From Conchocele bisecta (taxonomy: Eukaryota; Mollusca; Bivalvia; Lucinida; Thyasiridae), in the NCBI GenBank assembly GCA_029237695.1, contig CM055280.1:36726508-36790507 (forward strand): a stretch of 64,000 bases of DNA, given 5' to 3'. Position 1 is the stretch's first letter, and the number at the start of each line of letters is the position of its first letter. Shown one piece after another: positions 33,841 to 45,158 of the stretch. Below the pieces are notes generated by a model. That model searched no databases, had not been told where the DNA came from, and worked only from the letters and a program-made list of their open reading frames with translations. A program made the position numbers and the translations under genes.

Positions 33841-33904
33841 AGGTCCAACCGAGGCTCGAACTCGCGCCAGCAAAACCCTTCTGGGCCCACCCGGCTAGCC
33901 ACCT
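33841..33904 (-). ncRNA. tRNA-like sequence, degenerate
   Basis: On the minus strand there is an A-box-like CTAGCCGGGTGG and a B-box-like CGAGTTCGAGCCTCG, with four paired bases possible in the T stem. The acceptor stem does not pair well and the length (about 64 nt) is short. It is therefore a tRNA relic or a SINE head, not a working tRNA. It overlaps the hairpin at 33888-33945. Confidence 0.35.
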
Positions 33905-33945
33905 TCTTTGTTCTTTCTCTTTCTCATCTCGTGGCTAGCTGGGTG
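33888..33945. repeat. 14-bp stem hairpin
   Basis: CACCCGGCTAGCCA at 33888-33901 pairs with TGGCTAGCTGGGTG at 33932-33945, with one G-T pair and a 30-base pyrimidine-rich loop. Confidence 0.7.
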
Positions 33946-34447
33946 TAATAGCGACCCGTACAGTACACCCCCATCTATCGGCTGATCTAGATTAGTGTCG
34001 AAATTCTAGGCAACCTTGGAAGTGCCTGCACGGAAGCACTGAGCGCTCATTTTTTATCAAGGGGCGTCCCCCAAGACAAATTATTGTTGTTAATTTTACA
34101 TATATTAAGCTAAAACCGTGTTGTGCAATGTCAAATATTTACTACTTTTTTTTATTTGTTTTTTATATAACAAATTCGTTTTTTATTTAATAATATAGGT
34201 TATAACGTTCTAAATTATTAAAAGTAAAATTAGAAAAATAAAAAACATGCCAACCAATCAGAATGTAAGAAATACTTCCGGAATATCGATAGCGGGTTGC
34301 CATATTATCGGCTGTAATACACACCCTCGTGTGTGTAGTATATATTACAGTGTGTTTATTTGCCATCCCGGAAGATGTAATCGTCTAAATCTCTCTATAA
34401 AATGGACACTTAATATGCGTGTAAGGTGGGACACCTAATTTGCATGT

Positions 34448-34882
34448 TCATAACACGTGTAATTGGAACATTGTCGTCTGCTTGGTGTTGTGATTACAAC
34501 ATAAATTAATTAAGTAGTTTTGTTTTCTGTTCAATAATAATTTTTCAATATCTTTAAAAGCGATATCGTAGAAATGTATATTCGTAAACGAATCGTTGGG
34601 TTTTAACAATTTTATATAATACACCTTAGTTTTATATCTGATACGCGTTATCCTTCTTAATGTTTGTATTTGCCTCTTGCATAGTTCACATAATTGTCGG
34701 TATAATATTGTGAATGCAACGTTTTTATCGGAGCGTAATAAATTACGCTGATATTTCATGTATTCTATATTGTCTAGTGTTTTCAATTTATAGAATTTAT
34801 ATATAGGACTATAACCCCCGTAAGTTTCGTAAACTTCTTCAACATTATAAGCTTTCAATTCACATTGTATTTTATTATCCAT
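34448..34882 (-). CDS. Unknown AT-rich open frame near the right end
   Basis: An uninterrupted 144-codon frame starts MDNKIQCELKAYNVEEVYET. It is basic and rich in Lys, Tyr, Ile and Asn, with the cysteine pair CELCKRQIQ in the middle. I do not recognise it. A frame of this length is notable in 70 percent AT DNA, and it lies on the same strand as the other outward-facing genes. It may be a fast-evolving Polinton gene or chance. Confidence 0.4.
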   Translation of the reverse strand: MDNKIQCELKAYNVEEVYETYGGYSPIYKFYKLKTLDNIEYMKYQRNLLRSDKNVAFTILYRQLCELCKRQIQTLRRITRIRYKTKVYYIKLLKPNDSFTNIHFYDIAFKDIEKLLLNRKQNYLINLCCNHNTKQTTMFQLHVL

Positions 34883-34992
34883 TTTGTTATAATTCCAATA
34901 TAATTTTGTTATTATAATTGGTAGTGTTTTTTCTGTTCAATTGGTGTCACATTTAACTTATGTATTTATGACACCAATATAATTGGACTACA

Positions 34993-35199
34993 ATCGTTCA
35001 ATACCACCACCAACTTTTGGTTGGAGGTGGTATCATTTTGACTCCTTCTATTCAAAATTATTTTCTCCAAAAATTCATAAATTTGCTGTAGGGAGACAAT
35101 TTCATCGTTAACCAATTTTTGGGTTTTTCGGGGGGGGGGTGGGGGTAGTATATAGGGGTGGAAATGATACCACCTACATTTTGACTCCCTATATACTAC
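34993..35199. repeat. Right terminal inverted repeat of the Polinton
   Basis: This is the reverse complement of 20995-21209. It has a poly-G run at about 35131 and, compared with the left end, a shorter version of the terminal foldback: about ten bases around the dyad centre are missing. Confidence 0.95.
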
Positions 35200-35205
35200 T
35201 GATGG
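35200..35205. repeat. Right target-site duplication of the Polinton
   Basis: TGATGG is identical to 20989-20994 on the other side of the element. Confidence 0.85.
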
Positions 35206-35206
35206 G

Positions 35207-35510
35207 GTTCTTCCTTTCCGGAATCCTGATATCCCTGGGTTGTCCCTCTGGTACATGTTTATGTTTGGCTTCCTTGTACTTTAGAGTTAAATCCGGTTAT
35301 ACCACTTATAAGTGTAGTAAGACTTGAGCTAGTCCTATTACCTTAGGGGATGGGGCTTAGTGACTGGTGTGTTTAGGACCTGGAACCAGGTCAGGTTATT
35401 CTATTTTCAGGGCTGAATATATTGTATCTCGATGTAAATATTGAGTTCTGATTTTGGGATTTTCCCCCTACCCATACAGGTAAAATACGGGATTCAACCC
35501 CGTTGACCCG
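35207..35510 (+). repeat. Dispersed repeat, copy 1
   Basis: Shared with 37390-37790: GACCTGGAACCAGGTCAGGT, GTATCTCGATGTAAATATTG and AGTTCTGATTTTGGGATTTT. Inverse relatives are at 5625-5790, 6960-7110 and 8545-8640. No open frame is conserved between copies. Confidence 0.8.
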
Positions 35511-36575
35511 TCTGTATATGACCTCGCTGTTGAACGGACGCAAAAACCTATTCAAATCACATCAATCTACAGTGCTTGGACAACCCTTCGCCCTAAATGA
35601 CACCTTCAGTGTTTATAAGCCTTTAAACACCATTCCATTCCTTGGACAACCCCATAAAATAATTTACTTTTCCTTTATTATTGAAATACAAATTTATGTA
35701 CACCATTCAATAAACATTCATTTTCAAAATACCTCAGAAATCGTATTATCTATATTTACTCCCTAATCGCAAACTGCTATTGTATTGATTGAAAATGTAA
35801 ATTCCCATGTCTAACGTTGGGAATTGGCTACATGACGCCACGTATATTCTGGGTTGTACAGCTATCAATGTGCAATGTAGAACCAGATACTGTATACGTG
35901 GCCAGTGGCTAATGTTTTGATCTTTGTTTTGGTTTTGTTGTCTCGTCCACTTTAGCGGAAAGCGAGACATAGCGATCACAATTCCATCGTCGTCGTAGTT
36001 GTCCCTGGTCGTCGTCAACAATGAAAACTTAACGTTGCGGATAATTACTTATAACTGATGTTTCCCTTCATGGAATCTTTCCATTTTTCACTTATGCATT
36101 TGTTACCATTCATACTTTCATTGTGCACCACACCAGTGCTGCACTCAAGGTCATGGTCACAGCACTTAGAACCTTATGTTAAACAAAAACTTAATATTGC
36201 GGATAATTACTTATAACTTCTGTTTCCCTTCATATGGAATGTTTTCATATTTCACTGATGCATTTGTAACATCATCACGCATCATTCTGCAAACAGCACC
36301 CGCCCCAAGATCAAGGCCCCAGTTAAGGCGAGACACACTAAGGCGATCGCCTTGTTATAGTTAATGAGTTAGTTTCATACGCGCGTATGTTCATTTAATG
36401 ATGTTTGACCCCCAGACCGAAAAGATGCTGGGTTATAACATTCGCCCGCACCGCTCTGCTCTGCTCCAACAGATATTTACAAGTTTGCTAACGCAGCAGT
36501 GGGTCACGGTAGCGGTGTATGAATAACATTTCAGGCGGGTGTCTGCCACTCTCTGGTGGCTATTTTTAATTGCAG

Positions 36576-36732
36576 GGCTGGACGTGTGACCATCATATAT
36601 GACACCTGTGATCTGCACCACATCTCCAATGACACAGATGGAGCTGAACTGCTGTCCACTGCCAGGCGGGTGAAACTGACCATTCAGGCAGGGACCGTGA
36701 TTGCGGTGGCTTTGCCAGAATCTGCAGGATAA
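36576..36732 (+). CDS. Terminal host exon, probably of the gene upstream of the Polinton
   Basis: A good acceptor (tatttttaattgcag) precedes 36576. After one leading base the frame encodes AGRVTIIYDTCDLHHISNDT, then RRVKLTIQAGTVIAVALPES, and ends at TAA 36730-36732. The sequence is coding-like and GC-richer than its surroundings. The leading phase matches the exon ending at 19659. All exon-like segments share the plus strand, so one gene with the Polinton in an intron is the simplest reading. The protein segment is not recognised by itself. Confidence 0.55.
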
Positions 36733-37389
36733 TTTACTAGCACTTGGGCTATTATGTGTGCATCACCCCAGTAACATTGATATTTTAAATGATATCGGAC
36801 ATTCGGTCCGGCCACATGCGGTTTGTCATCGGACCAGCAGCTATTTTACCGGACATGCTCTTGCATTAATTATACTAGCTGAATAGCCCACTGTCGGGAA
36901 GACCAAAACTGTTTTTGTCGCGCCCGCATTGGCGTGCGTGCATCTGTCCGTAAGTGCGTCCGGGCACACATTAGGGTACTTAGGGGCATCGTAGCGTGGT
37001 CTAGCACAATATAATGCCTTTCATTCCGTAAGGCTACCTCTTAAGACTATAGTTTCTTAGGGGGTATTTCTTTTGTTTCGAAATGTAACTTTGCCCGTCC
37101 GTGCATCTAGTATAATGAACTTCACAGGTTATGATATTTGTATATGTTGTTTAATATGCCGCTATTGTGTTCATTAGGTTATTTACATTGATATCAGTGT
37201 TCAAGTATGTAGGATTGCCAATTGTTGTGTTCATTACCTTGTAATGAAAGTTTGTGTATGTTGCTTCTCATTTGATGATCCATGTTTTGACAATTTCAGC
37301 TTATATTGCCTATTGCTATAACAGTTATGTCTTTCCATGCTCATGCATTAATGGAGAGCTGTTGATTGGGAGCATGCAATGACTAATAT

Positions 37390-37790
37390 TTCCTTTAAAT
37401 ACCGGAATCCCGATATCCCTGGTTTGGCCTTCGGGTACTTGTAAAGTGCATGTGAGAGTTGGATCAGGTTATGCCCCCTCGTTTGGGATCAGGCAAAGTG
37501 ATCGCAGGCACCTGTCAATTGATCAGTAGTGTGATAATTTCTGCGATGAATATATTTTAGTTCTTTTTGTAAATTATACCCATTATAAGTGTAAGAAGAC
37601 TAGAGCTAGTCATATTACCTTAGGGGATGGGACTTAGTGACTCTGGTGTGTTAAGGACCTGGCACCAGGTCAGGTTATTCTATTTTCAGGACTGAATATG
37701 TAGTATCTCGATGTAAATATTGAGTTCTGATTTTGGGATTTCCCCTCCTTCATACAGGTGAAAGAGCTATAATCCAGCTATTTTAATTGC
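37390..37790 (+). repeat. Dispersed repeat, copy 2
   Basis: This is the same family as 35207-35510, about 85 percent alike by eye, with an inserted segment near 37440-37560. Confidence 0.75.
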
Positions 37791-38499
37791 GTAAATTACG
37801 CGGATACACTGCTTATTTGGGGCGCTGTGTTTGTTATGTTGTGTGAAACTAGTCATGTATATACTGTACATATAGAATAATCACATTCAAAACATATCGT
37901 TTGAATTACATGTACTGCAAAACTATGCAACTTGTCAATTTCACGATGTTAAATGGTGCCAAAAATTAAGTGACTTAGAATCACCCAAATAAGAGAGTAG
38001 GGATTCCGCAGCCTGGAAATCCATACATTTGCATAATATTGAATGGGCTTTTCTAGAAATTCCAGGCATTCGTCCCACAAATCAGGCGTCCTCCAGAGAT
38101 CCCGGGACACTGTTAGTGTCGAACCATGCCCTGATCAGACTGCTTATTTGGGTTTACATTGGCTGCATAGGCCACATATTATCTAAGAACTTATATATGT
38201 GTAACCTTATATGTACCACTGACATTCATTGATGAACATTTTTGCGTCCAAAATTATTTGTGTTTAGCAAATCCGATTAGCAAATAAAACATTGTCCCGC
38301 AAATAACATACCATCCATGCTGCCAGCTGGGGCATTTGTGTGCCGATATGCCATATTTCTAGTCAATATTTTATCAATTTCTGACGTCTTTTCACAGCAT
38401 ATTAGAATCGTCTCTACAGGAGATAATTTTAATATCCAACCAAGCCATGTTTAATACATAAAACATTAAAATATTAAAAATAGCAGACAATATTTTTAT

Positions 38500-38800
38500 C
38501 CCCTGTCCGTCCGTCAGGCCCATATATCCAAAACCATTAGGTGGATTTTTGAATAACCACACACAAATGTTTGTCATCATCAGAGGACGATGCGCCCGCA
38601 AGACCAATGTCCCTATGCCCAAGGTCAAGGTCACACTTAGATGTCAAATGTTTCCATCTGGAGCCATATATCCAAAACCTTTCATCGGATTTTCGAATGA
38701 CTACAAACAAATGTTTGTCATCATTAAAGGAGGATGCCGGTGTAAGACCCATGTCTTAAGGTCAATGTCACACTTAGAGATCAGAGGTCAAATAAATACA
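38500..38800. repeat. Two tandem copies of a roughly 140-bp repeat
   Basis: CATATATCCAAAACC and AATGTTTGTCATCAT recur about 140 bp apart, each followed by a TCAAGGTCA- or TCAATGTCA-containing segment. The array starts with CCGTCCGTC. No gene is seen. Confidence 0.75.
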
Positions 38801-38829
38801 CAACAAAGTTTGCTATCACACAATAAACT

Positions 38830-40430
38830 GGTACATATGTACTAGATGAAGATCGCACATGGAGGTCAAAGATGTTCGTCGGGGTATATCAATTTTCTAA
38901 AATGTGCTTGTTTTATTTTTGCAGCAGGCTAAGGGTTAAAAATGTTTTATTTAGCTTTCTTCTGAATCCCATTCAAACACTTGTACACATGTATAAATGC
39001 TTTCCATATTATATGTACTTGAATCATTGTGTGCATAAAATACCATTGTAATGCACCAAAGCACCTGTTAATGATGTAACCCCACACTTGAGGCTTAAAA
39101 TTCTTACTTACGTTACCCAATTGTACCACAACTTCACCAAGTTTAAAAATTTCTAGTAGTCGCCATAGATCTATATAAAGTCATCAATATGTATTATTTC
39201 CGCTGCAGACACACCGATTTTACAGTTGTGCTACTTTTACTACTTGTCCCAATCAGATTATTATAAGATGACACTAGCCAAATCCAGATAATCAATATTA
39301 TGAACATGTATGCTGAATTAGTAAACTTTGGAATATCTACTCTACTAATCGAGGTCTTTGTGCATTCCATTTACGGTAACCTTCAAAATAAGTCATATAA
39401 TGCATGTTTTCCTTAGAATGAACAAGCAGATCATTACCCGCTGCTTATCTGGAGCTCTTGAATATTGCATTCTGTCGCAAATACATCACTCAGAGTGTGT
39501 GATTGCTTACCTAAAAATCTGAGGACGGTATGTATTCATGAGTTGCACAAATTCTGATCCTAGATCATTGTAAATGTCTGAAGATACCCCTAATTAATGA
39601 CATAATATTATATAAATAAATATTTTTACCGATGACCTATCATTTTTTAAATTGGTGGAATTGTTGCACAATTAGGGAACAATTTATTTTAGAAAGTAAA
39701 TTTTTAGTGGAATATGCCTTTATATGCATATGCCTTTATATGCCTTTACATGTAAGTTATGTGGTCTGTCCACCTAGGTAAGTTTTAGTTGTACATCATG
39801 TACATGTACGTTTGTGTGTAATAACATACAATACTGCTAATTCATAGTTTACCATCTTGAAATTTTATTTTTTAGGTTGAATAATAAAAATACATCATTA
39901 TATTTGTTGTTTGTTTAATAGTCCATTCATTACAGAGACGGGGTATTATACAAACTTATGAAATTGTGATGAGGTTACAGACAAAACACATGCACATTAT
40001 TTTCTTATCTTTAGCGTTTTTAAGTTTAACGGTGCTACAGTGGGGGATATAAAATATCCATTCAACACTGAAACTACCATTTGCTGATATGGTGGCAGGT
40101 TCCCTCACCACACCAACATCACTTGGCCCAATATATATAACGGATTCTACTTATTTCGCTCAACTATCCCAGCATATAGAGAAATGATTAACACATTATA
40201 ATGTTGTATAAACGTGTGGCTAGTTCATTTACATTTGACTACCATAAGTATTGTTATGATCAGATATTAATGATAGCTAAATATAACTGGGAGAATTTGG
40301 TTGGGGAGTTGGGGAGGAAATCAACACTTCTCTCACTTTTCCCTGAGATTCGGTAACTACTAAAATGTGGACATATATTGAACCCTGATTTGATCGGCTA
40401 ATAACATCATGCTCTGCATGACTTTTCATA
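38830..40430. other. No gene seen
   Basis: AT-rich sequence without credible coding frames or exon borders. Confidence 0.5.
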
Positions 40431-40435
40431 TTACA

Positions 40436-42235
40436 TTTACAAGAAATAATTACAAATGTACCATTTTCAATAAAGGATTAATTTTCCGGAATGTTTGCAA
40501 AGTCTATTAAACAACGAGTTGATGGGACGAGCTTATCGTGTGCTGGGGAATTAAACCAAAGTTTAAAGTGACAGTTTAGAGACACTGGGTCTCAGGTACA
40601 TGTATGTATAGAAAGTGATGAAACGCAATAGGAACAAATAATTTACTTGTAGAATTATGTCGTATTTCTGAACCCAAATGTACTTAAGCATCGCATGACA
40701 TAAAATAAGAGATTGGTAAAAAAATGTTTATGATACTGAACAATAGCCATCGATCGCTTTTAATTAATTAGATCAATATATTTACGTGTATGTGTGAGAA
40801 TTAGATGTACAATCCACTATGCCCGGTCTACATACGTAGACGGGTGTCACATTACCTTTAATGGTGCATGTGTACGTGGGCGTGGTCCATGTTTGGTCCA
40901 TCTGACACGTGGTGGAGACGGTGGCGTCGGGAGAGTAACCGGTGTCACAAGATAACGTAAAGTGTTCGGTTTATCATGATAATCTTTATACAAGTTATCT
41001 ACGACATCCTGATGAACCATCATGGAAAGTTTCAATTATTTATGTTGAGGAGTGTAGGAGTTATAGAAAATCTGGGTACGTTTTATTCGACTCACCCGAT
41101 ATACAGTGCACCAATGACGCTAACTTGTATTATAAGAGTCATATAATAATAACTTTCACGAAGAATCGAATATAGTCACGTGCTCTAAATGTGTGTGTAC
41201 ATTATGAGGCGCTAATCTTACCAGTATTTGCAAATAACAATGAAACTACTTTAATTAATATTAATATTTTGCTTGGAATCAAGCAGCTTGATTGGCTAAA
41301 CCTGAGCTGTGCTACGGATCAGACTCAGTCAATCAAACTGCATGATTGAGAGTTGAGGTTGCCAATAGATGTCCAGAAACGTAAATATCCGGGCAAAATA
41401 AACGCAGGCGGCTGTGTAAGTAATTCCTTGATAAAGGCCTTTTGCCGAATCTTTGGAACACTGGGTTCGTGGCTTAGTACCGTTTTGCATGTACGTGTAA
41501 GTGTCATATTACTGTGGAAAGCTTGCTATGTAATTATCGCAGCAGCATTTATCCAGCTGTTAGAACTACTTAGAACATTAAGCAAGTAGCAGCAAAAAGT
41601 TACAAATGTAAAAGTGTGCATTACGTTATGCATTTTGTGTTTTATTTTGTTGCTAAATCAGATAAGGAAACGCTTTTGTGGCACGTTGATATTTACTATG
41701 CATTTACAATGAATAATTACAAATGTACCATTTTCAACAAAGGATTCATTTTCCAGAATATTTGAAAAATACTGATGATATTAAGCAACGAGTTGATGGG
41801 ACGAGCTTATTCTTTCCTGGGGAATTAAACCAAAGTTTAAAGTGGCACTTCAAAGACACTAGGTCTCGGGTATATATATGTATATAAAGTGATTAAACGC
41901 ATTGGGAATAAATAATTTACTTGCATAATTGTGTCGCATTTCTGAACCCAAATGTACTTATGCATCGCTTGACATAACATAAGAGATTGGTAAAAACATG
42001 TTTATGATACTGAACAATAGCCATCGGTAGCTTTAATTAGCTTAATATATTTACACGTACAACATTAAGCAGGTAGCAGCGGGCCAAAATACAAATGTAG
42101 TAGGCATACGTTACGTTATACATTTTCTGTTTTGTTTTGTTGGTAAATAAGATAAGGAAACGCGTTGTGGCACCTTAATATGTATTATACGTTCACGTAT
42201 AATATGTATTATACGTTCACAAATGCAACCTTTTC
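40436..42235 (+). repeat. Paired duplications, 40436-40795 with 41703-42061, and 41573-41700 with 42061-42235
   Basis: AACGAGTTGATGGGACGAGC, GGGGAATTAAACCAAAGTTT and TGATACTGAACAATAGCCAT occur in both long copies. A second block with GATAAGGAAACGC also occurs twice at about 490 bp. The arrangement suggests a partial tandem array that has been interrupted. Confidence 0.8.
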
Positions 42236-43388
42236 CATAAGGGATTAATTTTCAGGAATATTTGCACAAACGATTCTTCATGGTTTGTGAGCAGTGCTTA
42301 ATTATTGTACACAAAATGTTTAGAAGTTATCTCCGCAACATGGAGAGACGGCTTGGAATACAATGTGAAGTGATTTAAAAAAAAAATAAGTTAAATTTTG
42401 AAAATCGGTCCGGCCATTCGAAAATTATTTTAAAGAATCTCGTTTTATTTTATTTATTTCATTTATTCAACCCACTTTATTATGTTACTTGGAGGAATGA
42501 TTACGGTATAAATGCGGAGATATTCTGTGGATGTAATTAATAATTCTGAAGTTCGATCTAGTAAATGAACAGAAAAAATGAAAATTGTGATTTAAGTGGC
42601 TACACATGTAGTATTGGATTGTTATCGGAATTGTGGCATCATAACATTCAAAGCAAGTTATTTTGATTTATTCAGGACATTCAAAGGGAATTGTTATTTG
42701 TACTTTTGAAAATCTGTCCGCCAATTCGAAAATCATTTTAAAGAATCACGTTTTACCACCTAATTAACTTAAAGTCGTTTTCGTCGTTAAAATTTTAAAA
42801 CAATAATTTACTAAATGTAATCAAATACTTTTTAAGATGGTTACTACTTTATTACTTATGAATTACCAGTGAAAACATGTTTTAGAGTCAAAAGGCTCAG
42901 AAACAGACCACAAGACGGACGGACGACATTAGCGCATGTTCACTATATGACGAAAGAGACAAGAAAAACATGTTACAATAATAATTATTGCATAAAATCG
43001 GCTTTCGCAGTATATCAGCACAGTGTAATAAAAGCATTATACACTGGTGTAATAATTGACAAATGAAAGCAGGATTGGTGACAGGTACAACTTCAATATA
43101 TGATGTACTTATGCAATGAATAGTATCTAACAGTTGTGATGATTTAATATTATATTTATTAAACTCGTCGACTGATTTCATAAGAAATTCGGCATAGCCT
43201 CGTTTCGTATGAACTCAGTAAACTCGTTTAATAAATACCATACATGTTTGCAAGATCCTCTATTTATAATAATTATAGATTTGTGTCGTATTCCTGAACC
43301 CAGTTGTTCATTTGATTCGTATAATACTGAACAAACAATACGTGTAACTAGCCGGGTAAATATAAGGATAGACAATGTCCAGTCGTGT

Positions 43389-43470
43389 GTAAACGTTTTC
43401 TGTGGCACGAGGGAACTGTTTCCGTAGGCCGCGGGTTGAAACAGTTCCCTCGTACCACAGCAAACGTTTA
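43389..43470. repeat. Long hairpin, about 33-bp arms
   Basis: The left arm contains TGGCACGAGGGAACTGTTTC and the right arm GAAACAGTTCCCTCGTACCA, with outer AAACGTT on both sides and a 15-base loop. It is probably a foldback element. Confidence 0.85.
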
Positions 43471-44280
43471 CCACGGCTGGAAAAGGTCGAACGTTATTGT
43501 TACATTTCCGTCGGAAATGCAATTTGAGCATATATGCAGTACTTTCGGTACTTTGATAATCTGCTCCATTCAAACAGCTGATTTACACATACACATATTC
43601 CAGAGCCGCAGTACACGACTCGTGATGCAGCCGCATCACTTTCAAAATTTCAGTGCAACCGTTGTGAACTAATCTGGTGACGCAATGGCGCGTTCTATGA
43701 CGTAATTAGACACACTTTCACAGTTTTATGTTGGAGAATTTTGACTTTGAAATGATAATAAAGATTACAGTCATACCTTAATAAAGATTTTTATTCCCAC
43801 ATCGGACGGAAAAGCTTTGACACTTTTATATGTTAGAGTGTCATTTTGGGAAGTGGTGCCAAAGGTCTAAAATGCAAGATGGCATCCAAGATGGCCGCCG
43901 ATTTTGAGCATATGACCGATAACTAAAAATGTTTTTTTAGAGTGCTTGCCATTTAGTTGGATTTATTTTGTTTGCCAATACAATATGGTATTTACCATAA
44001 AGACCGCTACAAAATTCCATAACTAAATAAAATTATCTAATGCAATGCCAAGGTCATATTCAAGGTCAACTTTAAAAAATCGGAAGGAAATACTATGTTA
44101 CCTCATAAACTTACATTTGTTCGCCCTTGTTTCATCAAAAATAATTCTTTATATCATAATAAATGTCATCCAACACTAACTGACGTAATTACAATATACA
44201 ATGAGTTCTCAACCATGACAAGAATCCACATTCAAAATGACCACCGGTTTATTTGATAATTGGTAAGAAATATATATAGA

Positions 44281-44417
44281 GAATAGTAGGTTAGTGCCGT
44301 GAATGGGAAAACATATCTGGCAAGGCTCAGGAAACGGGATGGGCGAGGCTCTCCCGAGCACATCCCGTTTCCGTGCCGCGCCAGATATTTGTTCCCAACG
44401 ACACTAACCTACTATTC
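44281..44417. mobile_element. Foldback element A, copy 1
   Basis: The ends GAATAGTAGGTTAGTG and CACTAACCTACTATTC are exact inverted repeats; inner arms contain AAACGGGATG and CATCCCGTTT. It is the reverse complement of 54920-55059. Confidence 0.88.
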
Positions 44418-44420
44418 TAT

Positions 44421-44536
44421 TTATCCCGTCAACACCTACAAATGGCTGTAAAATGCAAAAATAGTATTGACTGGATATCAAAAATGTTTCACGGCACTGT
44501 GTTTCACAATACATACTCACTGTGTTGACGGGATAA
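44421..44536. mobile_element. Foldback element B, copy 1
   Basis: The ends TTATCCCGTCAACAC and GTGTTGACGGGATAA are exact inverted repeats. It lies four bases from element A. The same pair occurs in inverted order at 54786-55059. Confidence 0.88.
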
Positions 44537-45109
44537 ATAACAACTATATGCCATGCTGGGGAACTCAAACGCCAACTGAAATGATAAAAATAAATATTCA
44601 AGTCATTTGTCATACATGTATGTCAAGGTCATGTTCAATGTGAAAGGTCATCGAATTATTAGTACCAACACCTAAATTAATTACTAGTAATGTGCATCAA
44701 CAAAGTTGGGTCCCACAGATACGGCTTTTTATGTGATATGTTACACTGGTGTACATGGTGTATGTCAATTATTTCTGGCATGGGTATCATTCCGGAAAGT
44801 GGAGCCAACGGTATTAATTCAATATGGCGTCCAAAATGGCTGCAAATTTATGTTGACAAATACATGCAATCATACGAGTAGGTATATCGACGTTATTTAG
44901 TTGCATTTTTATATGTGTCTGTAAGGCTGTTATACCCACCACTGCCGCATCGAGAAAGGACAACACATCACATGATGAAAGTTCAAGGTGAAATTGAAAA
45001 GAAGACTGTAATTTTAACAAAATAGAATCTTGTAACCTTACTCTATACCATAAGTATACCTGCGGCTTCCGACGTAGGCCGTCAGCCAGAAATGGACCCC
45101 CCCACCCAC

Positions 45110-45110
<1 letters not shown>

Positions 45111-45157
<47 letters not shown>
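45111..45157. repeat. Run of 47 C
   Basis: An uninterrupted cytosine homopolymer, preceded by CCCCCCCACCCACA. Open frames encoding poly-glycine on the minus strand are artefacts of this run. Confidence 0.9.

Positions 45158-45158
<1 letters not shown>

Larger units (their letters stand above)
33763..34446. other. Right-side non-coding part of the Polinton
   Basis: This stretch is AT-rich and contains the tRNA-like segment at 33841-33904 and the hairpin 33888-33945. A 63-codon open frame at 34247-34438 has no protein-like features and is not called. Confidence 0.5.
20995..35199. mobile_element. Maverick/Polinton element, 14.2 kb, degraded
   Basis: The element is bounded by inverted repeats of about 210 bp that start AGTAGTATATAGGG, and by TGATGG target duplications. 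It encodes a protein-primed family B DNA polymerase and a retroviral-type DDE integrase, the pair that defines this class of self-synthesising transposon or integrated virus. Small membrane proteins and capsid-like and fibre-like genes follow. Neither a FtsK/A32-type packaging ATPase nor an adenain-type cysteine protease is recognisable. At 14.2 kb it is at the short end of the usual 15-20 kb. The polymerase and integrase are both multiply broken, so this copy is not autonomous. GC content rises sharply in the middle of the element compared with the host flanks. Confidence 0.95.

Noticed and set aside
34247..34438. 63-codon frame inside the Polinton
   Set aside because: Short, AT-rich and without conserved features. 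It includes a CACACCCTCGTGTGTG palindrome, which may explain the Cys and His residues.
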